In this document: piece after piece, positions 41,243 through 47,371 of the stretch
Numbering within the stretch: position 1 is the first letter of the stretch
Layout of the letters: every line of letters begins with the position of its first letter
Origin: Candidatus Zhuqueibacterota bacterium
GTDB taxonomy: Bacteria > Zhuqueibacterota > Zhuqueibacteria > Thermofontimicrobiales > Thermofontimicrobiaceae
DNA length: 47,371 nt
NCBI GenBank assembly: GCA_016783825.1
Contig: JADHVV010000010.1
Coordinates: 1-47,371, forward strand
Direction of reading: 5' to 3'
The notes under the pieces: model-generated
Database searches by the model: none
Told to the model about the DNA's origin: nothing
Seen by the model: the letters and a program-made list of their open reading frames with translations, nothing else
Translations under genes and position numbers: made by a program

Positions 41243-44200
41243 ATGAAAATATACCAATTTAAAATTTTATTCGCTATTTGCTTATTTTTTTTTTCTTTAC
41301 CAATTGAATTAAAAACGCAGGTAAATAATGCTGATAAGTTTATTAATGTCCTATCAAGCACAACAAATAACATAATACTTGAATTAGATATCCCCAGGTT
41401 TGAAAAAAAGGCTAAATTATTCCAGGGGAAAGAATATGATGTCCTTAACATTGCTGAATTCGCACAAACCGCTGCCCCGGGAAAACCACAATTACCTGTA
41501 AAAGGTTTCCTGTTTGGCATTCCGTCTAATGGTGTAACTTCCGTTGAGATTTTAGAAACGGAATCTAAAACTTTCTCCCCTGTAAACATTTTTTATACAC
41601 CAAAAATAACCTTTGAGGTAGATACTTCCGCCTCAAGAACAAGCCTTCCAAAGGACAAGCTTGAATTATTTATCGACCCAAAAATCTCCACGGCAAATCA
41701 ATTTTACCCGAAACAAATAGCAAAATTCGAAGGATCTTCATTTATTCGTGAGCAACGGGTTGGCAACGTTACAATTTTTCCCATTCAATATAATCCTGTT
41801 AAAAAGCAAATTCGCTATTTTGAAAGGTTGAAGTTAAAAATTAATTTTTCAGGCAGCGCTGGAACTCAACTATCTCTGCCATCAGAGAATCGTTTTCCCG
41901 AACCATTTGAAAAATTACTGAGTACATCGCTTATAAATTATGACATTGCAAAGACTTGGCGCGGTGTAACAGCCGGTTTATCAAAAAAATTATTCCAAAC
42001 CAATAACTTGCAAATGGAAAACGAAGACTGGTATAAAATCATTGTGAATGAAGATGGAATTTATCGTTTGGATAAAACCGATCTGCAAAATGCCGGGTTG
42101 GACGTGTCGCTTTTTGACCCGCGAAAAATCAAGATTTTTTATCGCGGCACTGAAATCCCAATTTATATATCCGGTGAAGCCGATGGTTTTTTTGATGATC
42201 CTGATTATATTGAATTTTATGGCGTTGCGGCAAATAATGACTACACGTATGATAATGTATATTGGCTCTGTACCACGACTGAGAATGGCAGGCGAATGAC
42301 GCAACAGGATGGTGGATTAACCGGCACCTTTCCTATTGTAACCCGGTCGGCAACAAGAGTCCATTTTGAACGGAACAATGTATATCTTCACAATATCCCC
42401 AATGGCGAGGGAGAAGATCATTGGTTTTGGGATATGGTAAACGCTCCAAATACGCTGCAACTAACTGTTCATTTGAATAATGTAATTAATATATTTGCTC
42501 TCCCTTGTAAATTAAAAGTTGCATTTCGCGGCATCACTCACCCACCAACAAACCCGGATCACCATACTATCGTGTTTATCAACGGATTTCCGGTTTTGGA
42601 TGATTTATGGGACGGTCAGGCAAAGCTGCAGAGTGAAGGAAATTTAAACCAGGGATATATTTTTAATGGTCAGAATACTATCAATATCAACCTTCCGGGG
42701 GATACCGGCGCTGCTGTGGATCAAGTTTATCTTAACTGGATTGAAATCGAATACTGGCAGGACTACAAAGCAATCGATGATATTTTCACTTTCACGGGTC
42801 GTAGTGACCCCGGAACTCGACAATTTGAAGTAAAAAATTTCTCCAATGATAACATTAGTTTATACGATATTACTGATTCGACCAATGTATTAAAAATTGT
42901 TGACTTTCTTTTGGAAACAACTGAACCGGGTTACACGCTAAAATTCCAGGATAACAATAGCCACCGGGAATATTTAGCATTGACACCTTCGAGAGCTAAA
43001 AAACCAAAAAGTTTCACCAAAGATAATGTCACCCAGTTACTATCAAAAAATAACCAAGCTGATTATTTAATTATCACACATGAAGATTTTTACAGTTCTC
43101 TTTCACCGTTAGCAAACTTCAGGCAAAACCAGGGGCTTGCTGTCAAAACAATAAAGGTGCAGGATGTTTATGATGAATTCAATTATGGCGTGAAAAATCC
43201 GCAAGCGATAAAAGATTTTCTAACGTATACATATTTTAATTGGCGCAAGCCATCACCGACATACGTACTTTTAGTTGGGGACGCGAGCTTTGATTATAAA
43301 CATAACTGGGATGACGGTGAAATTGATCTCATGCCAACTCATCTCTTTGAAAGCAACATATACAATACTGAAACTTCATCTGACAACTGGTATGGCTGTA
43401 TAATCGGTGAAGATGTTTTGCCGGATTTGTTTATTGGTAGATTCCCTGTCCGGACGACAGACCAATTAAATGTTTTATTAAATAAAACAATCAACTATGA
43501 GAATAACCCTGAACCCGGTAATTGGAATAAATACGTTGTATTAATTGCCGACAACCCGGATGACGGGGGCGATTTTGAAGGAATATCCGAAGGCTTTGAT
43601 TCGAACTACATCACCCCGGACTTTTATGTATCAAAGATCTATTTGAATGAAAATTACTACGATCCGGACAAAACCAGGGCTGCCATCATCGAGCAAATTA
43701 GCAATGGATGTTTATTAGTCAACTATATGGGGCACGGAGATATGGACTCCTGGGCAAGGGAAGAAATCTTTGGTACAGACCAGGTTGTTAATTTGAGCAA
43801 TAATGTAAAAGCCCCTCTCCTTGTTACTATGTGTTGTTTAAATGGTTTTTTTCATCATCCGAAAATTCCTTACTGTATAGCAGAAGAATTTTTGAAAGCA
43901 AATACCGGCGGCGCTGTCGCTTGTTTTTCTCCAAGTGGTTTTGGGTATGCAAGTGGTGATCAAAAACTGGGCGATGGTCTTTTTGAGGCTATATTTCAAA
44001 ACAATGATCACATTCTTGGTTCTGTTACCAATAAAGCCAAATTATCGTTATATTCTTTAGGAAGCTCATTCTATGATCACATTTCCTTTTTCAACCTGTT
44101 GGGAGACCCGGCTTTACAACTTAATATTTCTCCAAACGAAATAGAAGTTGAAAGCGAATGGAATTTGATTTCACTTCCCCGAATACCGGAAAATTCCGCT

Positions 44201-45760
44201 GTTGAATATGTGTTATCTTCTATCAGTAGTAAATGGAAAAAATTGTTAACTTATTCAAACGGCACATGGATTGGCGCAGATGCGGATATTCCTCCAACAT
44301 TTTGGACGCTCAAACAAATGGAGTGGGGGCAGGGTTACTGGCTTCAAACCACTGAACAAGGTCAAATAGTCGTTACCGGTGCAGAGAAATCGAGCGCTAT
44401 ACCATTAACTGAAGGATGGAATTTAATCGGTAATTCCACGCCATTGAATCATTCACTTCCGGAGGCGCTTTCTTCCATAAACGGCAATTGGAAAAAACTG
44501 CTGCACTACCGGAATGGCGGCTGGTATGGAGCAGATGCCTTACTGCCTTCTACATTCTGGACACTTAACGAATTTAAAAATGGAGCAGGATATTGGTTAG
44601 AAATGGCAACCGTTGATACGCTCGATATTTCAAGAGTACCTCTATTAACAAATAATTCCGGGAAACCTAATTTGTTAAATCAAATGGGAGAATATGTTGT
44701 AATACCTGATGTAGCTGCTAACAAAAAAAATCTTAAATCACCACCAACTGCGGGAATCCCTAAAATCAATATTGAGAATAATTATAAACTTTCTGTGCCC
44801 AAACCATCAGGATTTTATGGGACAGTTTTTTTAAGAAATGAACCGGCACCCACAGGTTCAAAAATATCTGCATGGATAAATGATGTCCTGATTCCACCGG
44901 AAATTTCAGTCACCAGTCCTGGTAAATATGATTTGATGCTGCTCAATGGAGATGACCTGCAAACCCCGCAAATTGAAGGTGGCAAACAGAATGCTCAAGT
45001 TGTATTTAAAATTAAGACGCCCGATGGTAAAATATTTGTACCAGGTACTAAAGGCACCTGGAAGGAAGGGATAAATCATCGGTTAGATTTGTTTGCTCTT
45101 TCAAAGCCTGATAGTTCAACAAATCCAATTAGTATAAAAATCCTGGTGGATGATAGAGTCGCCGGCATGGATATTTTAGATGGTGATCCGATTTCAAATA
45201 AGGCGGTTATTTCAGCAATAATTTCCGGAGGCGATCAATCTTTCACCAGCGAGAATGTGCTATTTTTTCTCAATTCAGTGCCATTAGATAAAAGCTTATA
45301 TTCATATATTCCAAACACAGAGAATTCAGACAGCAGGGGGCGGATCGTTTATTTACCCAACACATTGAATGATGGAGAATATAATTTAAAGGTTGAAGTG
45401 GTTGAAACAAGCTTAACTGCAAATAATGTATCAGAAAATTTATCATTTGTCATTAGCAATACACTGAAATTTAAAAAAGTAGTCAATTTTCCAAATCCGA
45501 TGCAGGATGATACCAAATTCACATATATTTTAATGAATGATGATCCCCCAGATGTATCAATAAAAATTTATACAGTGGCTGGTCGTTTAATCAGAGTAAT
45601 TGATTCAGCATCAAATCAAATTGGTTACAACGAAACATATTGGGATGGCACAGACGAATTTGGTGACAAAATAGCCAATGGTGTATATTTCTACAAAATA
45701 ACCGCCAAAGCAGGTTCGGAAAAAATCGAAGTAATAGAGCGACTGGTGGTTATGAGGTGA
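41243..45760 (+). CDS. C25 (gingipain/PorU-like) cysteine peptidase with T9SS sorting domain
   Basis: 1505 residues. A signal peptide (FAICLFFFSLPIEL) precedes a C25 propeptide-like region (about 30-255) and a PorU-like linker (NEDWYKIIVNEDGIYRLDKT). The C25 peptidase domain (about 605-960) has the catalytic His831 (NYMGHGDMDSWA) and Cys865 (VTMCCLNGFF). It then has two tandem modules (EWNLISLPRIP..., GWNLIGNSTPL...) about 70 residues each with WKKLL and GADA motifs, further Ig-like domains, and a type A T9SS sorting domain (VVNFPNPMQDDTKFTYILMN ... GVYFYKITAK). PorU itself lacks such a sorting tail, so this could be a secreted or surface protease rather than the sortase. The ATG at 41243 is used rather than the TTG six bases earlier. 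A second paralog follows. Confidence 0.9.
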   Translation: MKIYQFKILFAICLFFFSLPIELKTQVNNADKFINVLSSTTNNIILELDIPRFEKKAKLFQGKEYDVLNIAEFAQTAAPGKPQLPVKGFLFGIPSNGVTSVEILETESKTFSPVNIFYTPKITFEVDTSASRTSLPKDKLELFIDPKISTANQFYPKQIAKFEGSSFIREQRVGNVTIFPIQYNPVKKQIRYFERLKLKINFSGSAGTQLSLPSENRFPEPFEKLLSTSLINYDIAKTWRGVTAGLSKKLFQTNNLQMENEDWYKIIVNEDGIYRLDKTDLQNAGLDVSLFDPRKIKIFYRGTEIPIYISGEADGFFDDPDYIEFYGVAANNDYTYDNVYWLCTTTENGRRMTQQDGGLTGTFPIVTRSATRVHFERNNVYLHNIPNGEGEDHWFWDMVNAPNTLQLTVHLNNVINIFALPCKLKVAFRGITHPPTNPDHHTIVFINGFPVLDDLWDGQAKLQSEGNLNQGYIFNGQNTININLPGDTGAAVDQVYLNWIEIEYWQDYKAIDDIFTFTGRSDPGTRQFEVKNFSNDNISLYDITDSTNVLKIVDFLLETTEPGYTLKFQDNNSHREYLALTPSRAKKPKSFTKDNVTQLLSKNNQADYLIITHEDFYSSLSPLANFRQNQGLAVKTIKVQDVYDEFNYGVKNPQAIKDFLTYTYFNWRKPSPTYVLLVGDASFDYKHNWDDGEIDLMPTHLFESNIYNTETSSDNWYGCIIGEDVLPDLFIGRFPVRTTDQLNVLLNKTINYENNPEPGNWNKYVVLIADNPDDGGDFEGISEGFDSNYITPDFYVSKIYLNENYYDPDKTRAAIIEQISNGCLLVNYMGHGDMDSWAREEIFGTDQVVNLSNNVKAPLLVTMCCLNGFFHHPKIPYCIAEEFLKANTGGAVACFSPSGFGYASGDQKLGDGLFEAIFQNNDHILGSVTNKAKLSLYSLGSSFYDHISFFNLLGDPALQLNISPNEIEVESEWNLISLPRIPENSAVEYVLSSISSKWKKLLTYSNGTWIGADADIPPTFWTLKQMEWGQGYWLQTTEQGQIVVTGAEKSSAIPLTEGWNLIGNSTPLNHSLPEALSSINGNWKKLLHYRNGGWYGADALLPSTFWTLNEFKNGAGYWLEMATVDTLDISRVPLLTNNSGKPNLLNQMGEYVVIPDVAANKKNLKSPPTAGIPKINIENNYKLSVPKPSGFYGTVFLRNEPAPTGSKISAWINDVLIPPEISVTSPGKYDLMLLNGDDLQTPQIEGGKQNAQVVFKIKTPDGKIFVPGTKGTWKEGINHRLDLFALSKPDSSTNPISIKILVDDRVAGMDILDGDPISNKAVISAIISGGDQSFTSENVLFFLNSVPLDKSLYSYIPNTENSDSRGRIVYLPNTLNDGEYNLKVEVVETSLTANNVSENLSFVISNTLKFKKVVNFPNPMQDDTKFTYILMNDDPPDVSIKIYTVAGRLIRVIDSASNQIGYNETYWDGTDEFGDKIANGVYFYKITAKAGSEKIEVIERLVVMR

Positions 45761-46377
45761 TTTGTTATTTGTGAGTGGTTAGTGGTGAGTAGTTAGTGGT
45801 GAGTAGGTGAGTGGTAAATAGTTATTCGGAGTGCATCGCCTTTATGCGATGTTCCCCAAAAAATTGAAATAACAAAATTGTTTTATTTTGGTACAAAATT
45901 TTCATGTGCGTACACTTTGAAACAATGACTAAATGGATGAAATCCTATAAATTATTATTAATCTTACGTAACTATTCAGGTATTTATCGAAGGACACAAA
46001 AGTGTCCAAAAATAGTACGCTTCTACATACTTCCACTAAAAAGAATGATGCAGTCATCAAGCGGTTTGAGAAGCTCAACAGCAGCAATTTTACTATTAAA
46101 GTGATCTTTTCATTTTGTTTTTATTAATGTTACACATCAGTCAACGGAATTATACAGTTTTTCTTTGCAAGTCATGTAAATTTAATTTAATAAATATGTT
46201 AATGTTGGTATTATTTTTGTACGGTCTTTATTAAGAATTTTTTTTAATATTATTAGCGCCAAGATATTAGTTAAAATAAAAAAAACAACACCATTTACCA
46301 ATTCACACCTATATTCAGCAAATAAAACCTTAATAAATAAACGTGATAGATATTAATAATTATACTATCTTAAAAAA
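45761..46377. other. Spacer between the two C25 genes, with word repeats and promoter block
   Basis: 617 bases without a credible gene. It holds GTGAGTGGTTAGTGGTGAGT-type reiterated words (45771-45825) with no complementary arm, a small CATCGC/GCGATG hairpin (45834-45851), and the conserved upstream block at 46171-46220. A short plus-strand frame (45904-46104) has no family resemblance and I do not count it. Confidence 0.6.
46171..46220 (+). promoter_or_regulatory. Conserved upstream element of C25 paralog 2
   Basis: GTAAATTTAATTTAATAAAT followed by ATGTTAATGTTGG and TATTATTTTTGT. It matches 41130-41180 with few differences, and GTTACACA also recurs about 40-45 bases upstream in both. Conservation above the surrounding noise suggests a shared regulatory site. 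It lies about 160 bases before the ATG, farther than in copy 1. Confidence 0.6.
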
Positions 46378-47371
46378 ATGAAATCATACCGTTTTAAAAT
46401 CTTCTTTGCTACCTGGTTGCTTTTGTTCTCTCTGCCAATGGAATCAAAAGCCAATGTTACTCAATCAAATCGATCTTTTACAGTTCTTTCAAGCACAAAA
46501 AATAACATTACGCTTGAAATAAATATCCCCAAGTTTGAAAAAGAGAGCAAACTATTTAAGGGGAAAGAATTCGATATTCTTAGTATCGCTGATTTCGCGC
46601 AAACCTCCATTCCGGGAACCCCACAGCTTCCCGTCAAAGGATACCTGTTTGGAATTCCGTTAGATGGTGTTACTTCATTTGAAATTTTAGAAACAAAATT
46701 TAAGACCCTCTCCCCTTTCAATCTATTTTATACACCAAAAATGATTTTTGATCCGGATTTATCAACTCTTCAATCCAATATCATAAAAACAAAACTTGAA
46801 CCGTTCATAGATCAAACAATCAAAAATTCAAATCAATTTTATCCCCGGAAAATAGTTGAATTGGAAAGTTCCGCATTCATTCGCGAACAACGAGTTGGCA
46901 AGCTTACAGTTTTTCCCATTCAATACAACCCGGTTAGCAAAGAAATCCGGCATTATGAATTGGTAAAGCTAAAAATCAATTTTTCAGCAAACACGGAATT
47001 GATACGATCCCCACAGCCGGGTAATCGTTTTCCCGAGCCTTTTGAAAAAATGATGAGCAACTCGCTGTTAAATTATGATCTTGCCAAATCATGGCGAGGT
47101 AAAACAACTGCCCTTGCAAAGAAATTATTTTCACCAAATCAACTGCCAATGGATCAGGGTGATTGGTATAAAATAGTCGTTGATGAAGATGGGATTTATC
47201 GTCTAAATAAAACCGCCCTCACAAATGCCGGTTTAGATGTTTCAGCAATCGATCCTCAAAAAATTAAAATGTATTATCGCGGTGAGGAAATACCGATAAA
47301 CGTAAATGGTGAAACAGATGGTGTATTTGATGATCCCGATTATGTTGAATTTTATGGTTTTGCCACCAGGA
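46378..47371 (+). CDS. Second C25 (PorU-like) peptidase paralog, 3' end beyond window
   Basis: 331 residues visible, running off the right edge. It is a close paralog of the preceding gene: signal peptide (FFATWLLLFSLPMESKA), then VLSSTKNNITLEINIPKFEK, LPVKGYLFGIPLDGVTSFEI, RVGKLTVFPIQYNPV and WYKIVVDEDGIYRL with the same spacing. The catalytic part lies beyond the window, so activity and a sorting domain cannot be judged. It is a tandem duplicate, probably with its own promoter (46171-46220). No Shine-Dalgarno is seen before the ATG, as in paralog 1. Confidence 0.88.
   Translation, partial: MKSYRFKIFFATWLLLFSLPMESKANVTQSNRSFTVLSSTKNNITLEINIPKFEKESKLFKGKEFDILSIADFAQTSIPGTPQLPVKGYLFGIPLDGVTSFEILETKFKTLSPFNLFYTPKMIFDPDLSTLQSNIIKTKLEPFIDQTIKNSNQFYPRKIVELESSAFIREQRVGKLTVFPIQYNPVSKEIRHYELVKLKINFSANTELIRSPQPGNRFPEPFEKMMSNSLLNYDLAKSWRGKTTALAKKLFSPNQLPMDQGDWYKIVVDEDGIYRLNKTALTNAGLDVSAIDPQKIKMYYRGEEIPINVNGETDGVFDDPDYVEFYGFATR

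Noticed and set aside
45904-46104. 66-residue plus-strand frame between the C25 genes
   Set aside because: No ribosome-binding site, no family resemblance, and it sits in a repeat-rich spacer.

Overview
The window is an AT-rich stretch of a bacterial chromosome with normal gene density and no rRNA, tRNA, CRISPR array or prophage that I could recognise. The best placement is the FCB (Bacteroidetes/Chlorobi-like) assemblage, probably one of its deeper lineages (Calditrichota-, KSB1-, Ignavibacteria- or Marinimicrobia-like). The reasons are type IX secretion (T9SS) C-terminal sorting domains of the NYPNPFNPETTI type, two PorU/gingipain-like C25 peptidases, a FadL/PorV-like outer-membrane protein, a DUF5916 protein, and many lipoproteins. 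Unlike typical Bacteroidetes, many genes have good Shine-Dalgarno sites, and several promoters look like sigma70 (TTGACA-17-TATATT). This placement is inference from gene content.

Layout. 1-15766 is almost all minus strand: a partial FadL/PorV-like barrel, a Tyr-rich/basic lipoprotein, a giant ATPase-pseudokinase-TPR membrane protein, a PAS histidine kinase, a decayed DUF456 gene, small membrane proteins, radC, DUF2085, an APC amino-acid permease, queF, and a class-V aminotransferase with a small lipoprotein. One small plus-strand gene (DUF5647) sits inside this block. 16009-21702 is plus strand: YprB-like RNase H/TPR, ispG, a class-I aminotransferase, a ROK kinase, a nuclease and a GroES-like protein. 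A LytTR response regulator follows on the minus strand, carrying only the 3' tail of its partner kinase. 22937-29045 is plus strand and visibly eroded: an SMP-30-type secreted protein, an NTF2-like protein, a ydeI/TPR chimeric relic, a truncated DUF5916 gene, a GNAT and a secreted methyltransferase. 29459-38489 is minus strand: a Nal1-like serine protease, a DUF885-like lipoprotein with a degraded active site, Sua5, a sodium:solute symporter, and a two-gene surface pair (PEGA/Ig lipoprotein plus OmpA/barrel protein). 39231-47371 is plus strand and devoted to T9SS: one cargo protein of odd composition and two tandem C25 peptidase paralogs, the second cut by the window edge.

How the genes work together. 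The left-edge barrel, the C25 peptidases and the sorting-domain protein belong to outer-membrane secretion. Many other genes encode envelope proteins or envelope sensing. Housekeeping genes (ispG, queF, sua5, radC) are scattered singly.

The most distinctive feature is the intergenic DNA. At least ten spacers hold imperfect inverted repeats built from short repeated words (for example GGTCAAGG, GGTAAAGG, ATGGAG, CCAGCATC, GCATAGCGC). Word content differs between loci, and most lie within about 60 bp downstream of a stop codon. Four MITE-like elements have unrelated outer terminal repeats, and most share a GTCATT...AATGAC inner core. One dispersed 52-58 bp palindrome lies exactly where the DUF5916 gene is cut off. 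Several proteins keep their fold signatures but lack catalytic residues (pseudokinase, DUF885, ROK zinc site). I found no gene cluster that I would call a new defence or biosynthetic system. The repeat families, the degenerate signalling protein and the surface pair are the best leads.
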